Origin: Stenocarpella maydis
Lineage: Eukaryota; Ascomycota; Sordariomycetes; Diaporthales; Diaporthaceae
NCBI GenBank assembly: GCA_002270565.1
Contig: NQMI01000007.1
Span: 620,001-684,000 of the forward strand
Direction of reading: 5' to 3'
DNA: 64,000 nucleotides
The notes beneath the pieces are model-generated. The model saw only the letters and a program-made list of their open reading frames with translations, made no database searches and was not told the DNA's origin. Below, piece after piece: positions 11,153-21,345 of this stretch; position 1 is the stretch's first letter, and the number at the start of each line of letters is the position of its first letter. The translations under genes and the position numbers were made by a program.

Positions 11153-12041
11153 TCATTTGCACTCGTCCCCGTTGATCATGACCGCCTCGTGGATCCCGCC
11201 GTTCCACCCACACTTGACCATCCAGAACACCGCGAAGAAAGGGGTCGTCATGACCGCGAGCACGCCGCCCAGGACCAGCTTGAATATCTCAGGCGTCCAC
11301 CGCGACGGGTAGACCCAGTCGCCGCCGGCGCCGATCTTGGACCCCACGGCGGTGAGGACCCCCACGGACGGGCCGAACAGGATGCTGAAGCTGATGAGCG
11401 CCACCACCAGGGCCCGGATGACCTGGGCGAGCAGGTATAGCGCCTTGCGCCTGGTGCTGCCCCGCCGCTTGCGCATCTGCTTCGACTGGTCCAGCAGCAT
11501 GAACCAGCGGACGCAGCGGCCCATGCGCTCCGTCGAGCTGGGCTCCGTGATGAACCCGATGGGCTGGATGTTCCCCTTGCGCAGGTCCCGGTTCACGACG
11601 GCCATCTCTATCATCCACGTCGTGAGGCACTGCACGATGATGGTGACGGCCGTGTCGCCGGCCAGGGTGTTGGGGAACTGCCACAGCCTGATAGGGTCGT
11701 CCGTCGTGGTATACATGGCTGTCGGTGTCAGCTAGTGTTGGCAGAGGCGAGCCAGGGACCCGGGTCGCGGACTAACCGTAGGCGAGCGCAAAGTTGATGC
11801 CGCCCGATATGACCAGGGCGCCGATGCCATGCGAGCCAGCGATGTACAGGAACTGGCGGCACGTCAGGTGTGAGCTCGGCGCCCTCCTATCCGGAAGGCT
11901 GACTGCCGGAGGGGCCTGGCGGTCGGTCGTGGTGTAGTTGCTCAGCGGCAGGCCGGGCGTGTCCTCTGATGTCTCCCGAAAGTTCGGCTTGGACACATTC
12001 GTCCACCATGTTTGCAGGACATTCTTTGCTCCCCTAGCCAT
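11153..12041 (-). CDS. conserved fungal multi-pass membrane protein (DUF2456-like)
   Basis: Exons 11777-12041 and 11153-11718 (minus strand) join across a 58-nt intron (donor GTTAGT, acceptor GACAG, branch CTGAC) to give 276 aa. After a polar N-terminus of about 65 residues come hydrophobic segments near FLYIAGSHGIGALVISGGI, TLAGDTAVTIIVQCLTTW, LLAQVIRALVVALISFSIL and FKLVLGGVLAVMTTPFFAV. The pattern RLWQFPNTLAGD, QPIGFITEP, WTPEIFKLVLGG and MVKCGWN matches, from memory, a widespread fungal family catalogued as DUF2456; the number was not checked. No biochemical role is known. The exon join restores INFALAYAMY without a break, which supports the splice. Confidence 0.85.
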
Positions 12042-13405
12042 ACTGTGGGGCTGGTATCACCTGCTCGGTGATCTTGAGTCGCGCAGAGGTAGCAGACCCA
12101 TTTGCGTGGAGAAAGATTGGAAGACCAAAGACGGGATGCCGCAGTTGCGCGAGCATGCTCCATGCGAGGTGGCACCAGCCGGGGCATTATAGCAAAGATA
12201 TGAGTTGGCACACCTGCTCACCCCTTCTCTGCTAGCGAACGGCTGGGCCTGTCCCCGTGCTCGCAGCCTTACCGCCGGGGATCCCAGCCCGGCATTGACC
12301 CTTGGCATTATATGCAGCACGCGCCGGCCCTGACGCCTCGACACTGCCACTGACGCTTGCACCTGGGTTTGGATGGTTGGGCTACTGTGCATGATTGATC
12401 AGAGGCGGTTAAAATACTAGCGAGCTCGCGAAATGTGCGCGCATTGTTGCGTTCGTCGCCGTCACGGCCCAGTCCGCAGGGAGAGAGCTGGTGATGTCCG
12501 CCTCGTACTCGACCATCGTGAGACGGCCGTCAGGCAAGCACCGTACTTGATGTCCGATGGAGCACGGTAACTCCGTGGCTGGGTTCAAGGGGATTGGGTG
12601 TGTTATTATGCTCTCCATACTGCAGTAAGGACGCAGTGCGAGGGATGCAGTGCACCAAGGCCCAACCTAGGACAGACGAGCGAGCTGCGGTCGAGAAGCT
12701 CCTCGGATCTGCTCAAGCACGGTCAATGCAGACAGCCAACGCCGTGGGCGGAAATTCGGACGGTGGCCCGATCCACAGCCAACCCCCGCCGCGTCGACGT
12801 CCCCCATACCGCCACCGGCCAGACGGTTGCGGACCCGAGACAAGGTTGGGGGCCGTCTGAGGCCTTATTCTCAGTCTGGATTCTTGGCCCCATCCCTGGG
12901 TCCCACGTCCCGGCCACGCTGCGCCATTTCGTGCCATTGCTAAGTTTCCTTGCGAGCTTCCTCGACGAGTCGGATGCCGGCGTAGATTGGCATGAACCGG
13001 GAACCTTGCCAAGGCGCCCCAGACAGCGGGCGGCCCTTGTCGTGCCCGTGCCGTGTCATGCAGTGATTCGTGCGCCGGCGCCGCCTTTCCTGGTCCGACC
13101 TTGCCCACGATGGAATTTCTGGTCACTGGATGTGATATGTAGAGGACTGGGCCCGAGTCGATGACGGCTCAGCGCCTCCAGCGGGGCTTTATCCTCTCCC
13201 TCTCGGGTGTTTGAGGACCAGCCGCAGCTTTCAAACAAGACGAGCAAATTCCGCTAGGCATCAAAAACCGCAGCAAATTGCCCAGGGTTGCGCAGTAACT
13301 AATTTGCCATCTACAACGCGACACCTCGTCGACAGGGGCCAGACTTCTTCATGTGCAACTCTTCCCGTGCTCGCTCTCGCTCGTGTTGAAAACGGAACAT
13401 CCATT

Positions 13406-13437
<32 letters not shown>

Positions 13438-14125
13438 AATAAAAAAAAGATACTTAGCGGTTGCCAGCGCATCGAACTTTCAGAATTTGATCTCGGTGAC
13501 TCGGGCATGAGACCCGAGACGCACCGTCGTTTCGCCTTGCGAGGAAGGCAAGAGCGGCCACTTTGAAAGTCTTTGGACTTCGTACGGAGCGTGACTAAGC
13601 CCCAGAAAAAGCAATAGTTTGAGGACTAGTAGCAGAGTAGCTAAGCTTCCTGGACAAGAGTATCCCCCGGGGCCCTAAGAGTCGTATAATACAATCGTAC
13701 TAGTAGGTGCATGTCAGCTTATCTACTGAGCTGCAGGTGCTACGACGCAAGGTAATCGATCAGTCACAACTGATAAATTTTCAATCTCATATTCGACCAC
13801 TATTTGCATTGTCTCACGTATCTACAGTATTGATATTAGTCGATTGCCCCTCTTTTTGAAGGTTGCGCCCCCTCCAGATGCCGTACACTGATCACAAGGT
13901 ACCTAGGTGAACGCCGCTTTGCCCGTGGCACACCAGTGCTGTCCCAGACATGTTAATTGGCTATGGATTCTTCACGTAGCTTTTCAGGGTCGCTAATCAA
14001 ATACACGGGCACAGGTGCAAAGCAAAATGGCCTGGGTCCTGAGCTAGGTCGCGTCATGAAAGTGCCGTGAGACCCACAGATGATTTCATGTGCCTTACAG
14101 GTCGTGCTGATCATTTGATGTCATC
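12042..14125. other. 2.1-kb gene-free region
   Basis: A plus-strand frame at 12598-13164 (188 codons) and its minus-strand shadow lack motifs and codon logic. A (TC)n microsatellite is listed separately. Nothing else is recognised. Confidence 0.5.
13406..13432 (+). repeat. (TC)13 microsatellite followed by T and A runs
   Basis: Thirteen TC repeats directly followed by T6AAT and A8. Confidence 0.95.
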
Positions 14126-14383
14126 TCAGCGTCGAACCAGTTTCTTGCCCACAACTCTGACGTATCCCGCAACCACAGTCTTGCATGCACCGCCTTGATA
14201 CTGATTAAAAGTGATGCTGTTGTCGTAAAGTGAAACCGAGTAGCCACCAGTATTGGCCACAACGTTGAATGGGGTGTTGCCCGCAATGACGAAAGCTGAA
14301 TGACGGCATCCTGAGCACCTTGTCATTATGACAATAGAGCTGGACTCACAGAATAATATAATAGATATATAAGGACTTAACAT
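14126..14383 (-). CDS. possible 67-aa secreted peptide
   Basis: A two-exon model (14350-14383 and 14126-14295, minus strand; 54-nt intron with GTGAGT donor and CAG acceptor) gives 67 aa. It starts with a short hydrophobic stretch that could be a signal peptide (MLSPYISIILFSFVIAG), followed by a polar part with one Cys (GGACKTV) and a basic end (KKLVRR). Reading straight through without splicing gives an 85-aa frame instead. No family is recognised. The splice signals and signal-like start argue for a gene; small size and lack of homology argue against. The divergent 14498 gene starts 115 nt away, so both could share a promoter. Confidence 0.3.
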   Translation of the reverse strand: MLSPYISIILFCESSSIVIMTRCSGCRHSAFVIAGNTPFNVVANTGGYSVSLYDNSITFNQYQGGACKTVVAGYVRVVGKKLVRR

Positions 14384-14497
14384 GTAGGTGTTTCCAGTCT
14401 CTGAACGCTTTTGCCATCAATCTGACTCATTTTGAAACTCAGCCTCGAGAGCCCAAATCTAAAAGACCGACCACCACCAATTTCAACTTCACTTAAC

Positions 14498-14800
14498 ATG
14501 GACTCCATCAAGAACACCGTTCAGGACAAGCTCGGCAAGGACTCCCAGCCCGGAAACAGCGTCGAGCGCTCAGCCGACAACGCCGTCGACCAGCGTACGA
14601 GTCACCCTCCCCCCCAACCACACTGTCTTAAACAACCACACGGGCGCCCGATTGCCGCTCTGAAAATAATATGCTAACTTGGCACATCAATAGAGGTCAA
14701 CAACGCAGCTGGATCGGCCGGTGTGCCCTCCTCGGCCAACAACACCATTGACGATGCCGTCAACAAGAAGGTCAACGACAAGATCCCCGGTGGCAACTAA
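14498..14800 (+). CDS. 67-aa hydrophilic protein, stress/LEA-like
   Basis: Exons 14498-14594 and 14694-14800 join across a 99-nt intron (donor GTACGA, branch GCTAAC, acceptor ATAG) to give 67 aa. The product is almost wholly polar, rich in Asn, Asp, Lys, Ser and Val, without Cys, Trp or a signal peptide: it starts MDSIKNTVQDKL and ends VNDKIPGGN. Two short related segments (NAVDQQVN and DDAVNKKVND) suggest an amphipathic repeat. The start MDSIKN recalls small glucose-repressible or stress proteins of filamentous fungi such as Neurospora GRG-1/CCG-1, but the rest does not match well, so only a hydrophilin-like role is suggested. An in-frame upstream Met at 14432 is considered less likely because the region before 14498 looks like an untranslated leader. 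Confidence 0.8.
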
Positions 14801-15024
14801 GCCTGGGGAACGAAGCAGATGATGAATAACATCGATGTAATCACCGTGTATATTACGAGCATGGACATGTATATTGAAGCGCCATAATATTTACAATCGA
14901 ATATTCCTCATAGTTCAGGTACACATTCTCTGGTACCTGCATGCGCATGAGCACGCCCCATCACCGTGAACACCACATGTGCATGGCCGCTCACCCCTGG
15001 GAAGCACACCTCCGGCGAGCCCAA

Positions 15025-16287
15025 CTACGACCACTTCGCACCGCTGAGAGCACTGTACCGCGCCGCGGTGATGGGCAGCACGCTGCCGTGCCTCAGGCCG
15101 CCCGGGAAGTTGGCCGTGCTGCTGTTGGCCCAGCCGCTGTTGCTACGCGGGTTCGTCGTGGCGACGGGCGCGTAGCCGCTGCCGCCGTAGTAGTCCACGA
15201 GCAGGTTGACCTTGCCCTCCGCCTTGTTGTCCCAGTACGCCGCCGGGCCCTCAGCCTGCCCGCGGATGAAGGCGCCGCCGCCGCCGGGCCTCGTCCAGGT
15301 GCCGTTGAGGCCGGTCGTCGAGTACTCCACGAAGACGTTCTTGAGGGTCTCGTCCTTGAGGAAGCGGAGGTAGGCGTTCTTGTCGCTGCTGCCGTAGGGC
15401 AGGATGCTCAGGTCGATTATGTCGGTGGGTGCGTAGTCGATGTAGGTTGCTGGTGTGCTGAAGGTCTTGAAGTCGCTGGTGTCTGTTTGTACTGGTCATT
15501 CACACCATCTCGCCCAGCTGGATCGAGGAGTATGGCTCGGTGAGTTTCAAACTCGCACGGCTCTGACGATCTTGACAAAATAATAGATAAAAGGATGGAC
15601 ACATACAGGCGAAGCGGATCTTGGTATTTGATGGCGTGCCGGTGTGGGCAGTGTCTGACGCGGCATAGAACTTTGAAGCCCAGTGGACCAGATACTGGCT
15701 CTTGTTGGCATCCCAGATCGCCTCCGGGGCCCAGACCATGCCTGCCGTCTTATCCTCGACTGGGACGAGCCTCTCGTTAGTCCAGTTGATCAGGTCGGTG
15801 CTCTCCCACACGAATATGCCCCGCGAGCCGGTCCTCTGCGCCGCATCCCATGTCGTCTGCGCCTCGGTCAGTAATCATCCCAATACTCAAATAGAACCGC
15901 CGCGCCCGCGGAGAAGCAACGCACCTTTCCGATATCGAGATCCGTGCCGACGATGTACCACTTCTTGCCAGCCTCAGCCCCTCCACCAGGGACGATCGCT
16001 GGGTCGCGCACGCCGCCTGTCCCTGCCTTGGGTATGATCACTGCCTTGCCACCGTTGAGCGCCTTGAACGAAATCGCATCGTTCCCATTGCTCAGATAGA
16101 AATAGACATCGGGCTCATCACCGAGAAAGAAGGCCCCGAGGTAACCTGTCAGACTTGGGTCTGCCCGCCTCTCTGGTAGCCTGAGATCCCTGAGGTCCAG
16201 GTGTTGAGGGCTGCGGGCCACAAGTGCCAGGGAGGAACTGGCCAGCAGCAGTGCTGCTGTGACGGTTTTCAGTATCAAGTGCATCAT
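15025..16287 (-). CDS. GH43-type glycoside hydrolase (arabinosidase/xylosidase-like), secreted
   Basis: Exons 15925-16287, 15607-15856 and 15025-15482 (minus strand) give 356 aa. Introns are 68 nt (GTGCGT...GCAG) and 124 nt (GTATGT...ACAG). A signal peptide covers about residues 1-24 (starting MMHLIL; Met at 16284 is an equal alternative). The body matches the fungal GH43 five-blade propeller type: GYLGAFFLGDEPDVYFYL, SFKALNGGKAVI, GVRDP, GTDLDIGK, RTGSRGIFVWES, TAGMVWAPEAIWD and a late AEGPAAYW element that probably holds the acid Glu. Such enzymes release arabinose or xylose from plant polysaccharides. There is no CBM. The exact substrate cannot be read. An exact TACCTAGGTA palindrome lies 54 nt upstream of the start. 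Confidence 0.9.
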
Positions 16288-16904
16288 CACGTCTTGTCTG
16301 GACAAGCACAACTACACGGGCTGCCGCGGAGTACAAAGCCTACCTAGGTAGACTTGACGGATGGCGGGAAAATACTTTGTCTAGTAAGGTAGGTAACCTC
16401 GTAGGTTCTTATCAAGTACGCTGCAGCAGGCGTGCAGCACGTCTTTCGAGTCCCGTAAACTCCACCAACTATCGTGACCAATTCAGGCGGGCCGCCATGC
16501 TATCAATGTTACATTTAGGCGGTTCCCTGATAAACGGCTGCGACTCATGGCTCAGGTCGTGCTGGATAAACAAGGGCGTTCCTGCACAGCAATACAGGGT
16601 CCAATCCCACATTTTTCGCCATTGTACAGGTTTGCGCCGAAACAGTGTGCCTCGTGACCAGCAACGTAAGGAGCAGTTCGGTGGAATGATCCGAGTTGGC
16701 AGTGGTGCACCCGGCTGGCTTCGTAGCGGTCCAATAGAGGAGCGCTAGGCCCCTGACTTTTAGTGAAAGTCCATCCCCACAGCGAGGACAACGGCTCCGT
16801 GGTCCCCGCAATCCAAGCCGCCGGGGCGCTGGCAATGACAGATGCCAAGTCTTTGCGCGTTATGGGGCGTTCGCATTCTACGCGTTCGGCAGATGCCGAG
16901 GTTG
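16288..16904. other. intergenic 0.6 kb
   Basis: The stretch separates the GH43 promoter from the 3' end of the Artemis-like gene. Short frames inside have no support. TACCTAGGTA occurs at 16341-16350. Confidence 0.6.
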
Positions 16905-19345
16905 TCAGGGCACAGGCTCCTGGGAAAGGGCGTCATTTATGCAAGACGAGCCTCGTTCTTCGCCTAGCTCGCTTTCCTCGACCGTGTGGTTGTTCGTCGT
17001 GCACAAAAGGCCGGCCCAAGTTCCGAAACCTGGCCCATGAAGCACCGAGTTGAAGGCAGTCCGGCGCGTCTCCAATGCGCGGGCCGAGACAGAGGTCTCT
17101 TGGGAGTCGAGCAGGTGATTGTTGTCCTCGTCGCTGGTCTCCGCATGCCGCGTCGGTCTCTCCACGGGCTCGCAACCACTTATGAAGCTCTCGAAGTTCC
17201 TCTTAAGAGGCGGCTGGCTCCGTGTATCCGGCGTGCCCGTGTGCTGGCTGCTCTCCGATGCGTCAAGAGTGAGATCTATGACCTGATGTTGTCGACGGGT
17301 ACAGGCTTCATCACGAGTGCTGTTCATGTTATTGTGGCAGAGATGAGACATTGAGGCAGTGAATGCTTGGCTAAGTGCCTCCCCCTTGTTGCATTGAGCA
17401 GCTTGCCCTTCATTACTGTCTGGAGTAGCAGACAATACCTTGGCAACTGGAGATGACATCCCAACGGCAGGGCATGAATGGAGGCTAGACTCGGCGGAGA
17501 CCTGAGTCTCTTGTTGATCAATATCCTCGATATGCATGTCAGAAACCAACTGAGCCATATACTTGTCATGATCGAAGGCATCCCCCGAGCAGTGCTCACC
17601 GAACAGACCTTCGATGGTGATTCCTGGTGCAAGGGTCAGCGCAGTTCACTCGGGGACCAACACGGCGTGCCCTTACCCTGCTTGATCCAGCGAATCGTAT
17701 CAACTGTACACGGCCAGACATCTTTCGGTCTGAGAGCTGAGACCAAGTGGCGCAACTCGCTATAAGAGGAGTGGCGGGAATAGGGAAATCTGATCCTATT
17801 AGGCAGCGTTGTGGCGGATCTGCGTCCTCGATCATCCTCCGCAGCGGCCACAAGAGACCGATATACTGTGTCAACGTCATGCTCGTCCGCCGACTCGTTT
17901 TCCTCGACGAGGTTGAGCACAAGAGGGTGTTTGGTCGTGATAGCGCTCGTCAGGAAGTTTTGGAGCAGATTCTTGGTACCTTTCGACATGTTCTGGTCCG
18001 TCTTCACGCTGGGCACACATCCAGTCAGCGTTTTGCACAGGCAGTGAGCATTTGTCTGCTTACCTCTCCAACCATTTACTGAGGTCATCGGTAGGCAGAA
18101 TGACTTGACTCGACTCCTCTAGATCGCCAGCACCGCCACCGATACCGACCTCAACCATGTCATCTGCATTTTGAAGGTGGGCGACGATAGGCTTGATCCA
18201 GACCACATCGCCAATCGCCGTCTTTTGCATGACTGGGCAGTTGGTGCCTTTCTCGCAGCTGTGTATCCGAACATTAGGATTCCGAGTCAAACAGCCCGGG
18301 TGGAACCGATTTCCGCACGGGAAACCAACCAGCGCTGGTGCTTCAGAGCTCATATAGATGTAGTTGTTGTCATTGTCGAGCTTCACCCGAAGAGATTCGT
18401 AGACCTTCATTTTGTATTCATCGACATGTATCTGCGAGAATTCGTCAGCAATGGCTCGAGGAGAAACTACCGCGTCGCCAAGAACATGCCTGGGTGTTCA
18501 GAGCTTTGGCCAATGCGATCCACACATCCTCGTAGCCGTATGTCCAGGCTGAGAAGTAGAAGAGTGTATCTTCGGGGTACTTGGCCACCTTCTCCAAAAG
18601 CTCGGCCAGACCTTCAGCCTTTGTTTGGAATAGAACATCCTCTGTGAAGCTTGTGTCCAGGTAGATCTTGGTCAAAGTCCTCAGCCGTGTTGCATCATGT
18701 CCAGCGGTATATTGGACCATACATGGGTTCCGGAGCAAGGCGTTGACGTGCCAAGGCTCGCTCCTGATATCTCCGGTGTACAGAACAGCCTTACCATCTC
18801 CCTCGAAAACTGGCAAATCAGACAGGGCCACTTAGATCAAGGACAGGAGTTGCTCACGGAACATGACGGCGCCGGGACAGTGGTTAGCATCGAGCAGCGT
18901 GACCCGCACTGTATTGTTTGGGCTTAGTTCCACATCCGTCGGTGTGTTCAGCGGTAGAGGTTTCTGAGGGACATTAGCCTCTGGCGATAAGCCGCAGCTG
19001 CATGGGGCAGGCTGACCAAGCGATTCTTCTGATGTTTGTGGGTGATCTCCTCCGCCTCTAGGATCCCTTGGGCGAAGTTGATGCGGGATGCTTTCCGCTG
19101 CAGCTTCAGCAGCATTGCCCTTGTCGCAGCTGAGCAGTAGATAAGTCTCCCCCTGAAGGTATTGAGTCCGGTGATGTGATCACTGTGGATGTGACTGAGG
19201 AAGCATGCCAGGGGAGGGTCATCCACGACGTTTCGAAAGAAGTCCACTGTGCAAGCGTCAGAGAAATCACCTGGGCGAAACAAGTCAAGGGATGCCCACC
19301 TCTGATTCCAGGAAACTCCCTGATGATGCCGTCAAATGTTGACAT
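16905..19345 (-). CDS. Artemis/SNM1-type DNA-repair nuclease (metallo-beta-lactamase, beta-CASP)
   Basis: Seven exons on the minus strand (19300-19345, 19017-19246, 18858-18963, 18490-18809, 18064-18431, 17677-18008, 16905-17623) give 706 aa. Metal-binding motifs are intact: H34, H36, D38, H39 in SHIHSDHITGL, H120 in DANHCPGA and D141 in YTGDIR. The beta-CASP part follows with YLDTSF, QIHVDEY and RIHSC. The protein begins at residue 1 with the nuclease fold (MSTFDGIIREFP), like Artemis and unlike Pso2, which has an N-terminal zinc finger. The last about 250 residues are polar and poorly structured, as in Artemis. Expected role: processing of DNA ends or crosslinks in the nucleus. The intron at 18432-18489 has a GC donor (GCATGT); a GT donor would break the frame. 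Introns are 48-58 nt. Confidence 0.93.
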
Positions 19346-20192
19346 GATGAGACTGCCATGGAGTGGTGAGGACACATTCGCGATATGACCTGAACTGGAA
19401 TGGATCTGACGTTTCGAAAGGTGCCGATAGCCAAGTCACAGGTGCAGGTGCAGGTACGGTGCAAGAGTATAGTCGGCCGGGGCGCTTGGATGGGTTGCAG
19501 TCAAAGTTTGATGGCAGAACTCGAGAACAAGCAGCAGTTCTAATCAAGATTTTATCAGAATGATAAAGCAGAAGCAAACACGCTTGGTCTTGAACATTGA
19601 TGCAAGAAAGGTGATCGGAGCTGGGTGTTGTGCAGATGCGCCTCGTTCCGAGCAGTGAGGACTCGAATTGACCTAGGGTTTGACCCCGAACCCGCAGGGT
19701 AAGAGGATGAAGAGTACCCCCCACCCCTCTCCGCGGGGGGGGGTGGGTTCCTCATTTTGGGCTTGTGCAAATGGAGCCCGGTCAAGTCAAGCATGCCAAA
19801 TTCTCATCTGTCGTAACACGTGTAAGACCTCAACGATATACACAAGAGCCGTGGAACTTTGGTTGACTACAGCCGGGCCCGTTATTCCCGCCTACTGCCG
19901 CTCTGTGTCAGTGGCTTGCTAATCAGACGTCATCTCAGGCGGGCTTTACAACGCCCCGGAGGTAAGCCGTACCCGAATTCGGTAATATGGCGGGCTTACA
20001 CAGGGACATAGGACGAAAACACGGAGGACTGCGTCGCCCAGTCAGATTATGGGTTTAGGATGGAACACTATAAATGTCCTCAAAGGACACTGTCATCCTG
20101 ACCGAGGAAGTGATGGTGATATTCCTCGTCCAGGGCATCGAACCATACCAGCCGTTACTCCTCAATCAAACATACACAATCTGAACCAGATC
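19346..20192. other. divergent promoter region
   Basis: This 0.85-kb stretch lies between the divergent Artemis-like and SDR-like genes. A run of nine G is at 19735-19743. An in-frame ATG at 20049 could extend the SDR-like protein by 48 residues but is judged untranslated because those residues are not conserved-looking. Confidence 0.6.
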
Positions 20193-21152
20193 ATGTCGCA
20201 AAAACGCATTTTCATGACCGGTGCTACCGGGTACATCGGCCAAGTCCTGACCGAGTTTGCCATCGCCCAAGGCTACACCGTCCGCGGGCTGTCGCGCGCC
20301 GAAGCCAACGACGCAAAGCTCACCAGGCTGGGCGCCACCCCCGTGCGCGGCGACCTCGAGGCCCTCCAAGTCCTCAAGGCCGAGTCCTCCAACGCCGATA
20401 TAGTAATGCACCTGGCAGACGCCCTCCTAGGGCTGGGCTTTGACACCCCCTACGACAAGGTCCTGGCCATCGACGCAGCGGCGGTGGACGCCATGGTCGC
20501 AGGGCTGCAGTCCTCGGGCTCCCAGGCCAAGACCCTTGTCACGACGTCGGGCACCATGATGGCCCGGCCGGACCCGGACGGCGGCGAGACGGCCGAGGAC
20601 GCGCCGGTCATGCCCGACCTGCCCATCACGCGGTACAAGGCGTGGGACCACGCCAGGGCGGCGGCAGAGAGGGCGGGCGTGAGGGCGCTGTGCGTGCGGC
20701 TCGCGCCCTTTGTCCATGGCCGTGGCGGCAGCGGCCTCAGGATGTTCATGGAGGGCGCTGCCGCATCGGGGGCCGCGGCGTACGTGGACGGCGGGTCCAC
20801 GCGCACGACGGCGGTGCATGTCGACGACGCGGCGAGGCTGTATCTGTTGGTCGCCCAGAAGGGCAGGGCAGGCGAGGCGTATAATGCCTCTGCCGAGACC
20901 AGCGTGACCATCAAGGAGCTCCAGGAGGCCATTGGGGAGACCGTGGGCGTGCCTGCGGTTGATCTTGCCAAGGAGGATGCAATGGCTAAGATGCCGCCGT
21001 TTCTGGTTAACTTCCTGGTTATGGAAAACCGGGGCTCAAACAAGAAGGCGATGTCTGAGTTGGGCTGGCACCCGACTGAGCCAGGTATTGTGGAGGACAT
21101 CCTGAGAGGTTCGTATGTTGAAGTCGCAAGAGGTTTGAAGAGGAGCAGTTGA
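20193..21152 (+). CDS. NAD(P)-dependent epimerase/dehydratase-like oxidoreductase (atypical SDR)
   Basis: The intron-less frame gives 319 aa from the Met at 20193. The N-terminal Rossmann motif TGATGYIG is followed by RGLSRAEAN at the end of the second strand, predicting NADP binding. Later elements are GDLEAL, VMHLADA, LVTTSGT, CVRLAPFVHGRGG and TTAVHVDDAARL, which follow the extended/atypical SDR layout (NmrA-like or DUF-type epimerases). A classical YxxxK catalytic pair is not evident: RYKAWDHA sits where it would be expected, so this may be a reductase with altered chemistry or a regulatory binder. It is cytosolic, with no signal or membrane segment. Substrate unknown. The first in-frame Met (20049) is rejected in favour of MSQKRIFM, which starts directly at the first beta strand. 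Confidence 0.88.
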   Translation: MSQKRIFMTGATGYIGQVLTEFAIAQGYTVRGLSRAEANDAKLTRLGATPVRGDLEALQVLKAESSNADIVMHLADALLGLGFDTPYDKVLAIDAAAVDAMVAGLQSSGSQAKTLVTTSGTMMARPDPDGGETAEDAPVMPDLPITRYKAWDHARAAAERAGVRALCVRLAPFVHGRGGSGLRMFMEGAAASGAAAYVDGGSTRTTAVHVDDAARLYLLVAQKGRAGEAYNASAETSVTIKELQEAIGETVGVPAVDLAKEDAMAKMPPFLVNFLVMENRGSNKKAMSELGWHPTEPGIVEDILRGSYVEVARGLKRSS

Positions 21153-21345
21153 GGGGCCCGCATCATGGGATGGGGTCGAGTGTAGGGAGACGTGGGAGCC
21201 ATTGAGCAGCGTTACTTCCAAAATGAGATAGATCATTGTCATCCCAGCACTCATGGCCAGGTAGGACGGAGGAGGCTATCATACATCATTATTCCCCTCG
21301 GGATAAAACATGCGCCTGTAGACTAGAATATTTACATGCAGGTCT

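Noticed and set aside
12598..13164. 188-codon plus-strand frame
   Set aside because: No domain, no splice signals, overlapped by long minus-strand frames; typical of chance in GC-rich DNA.
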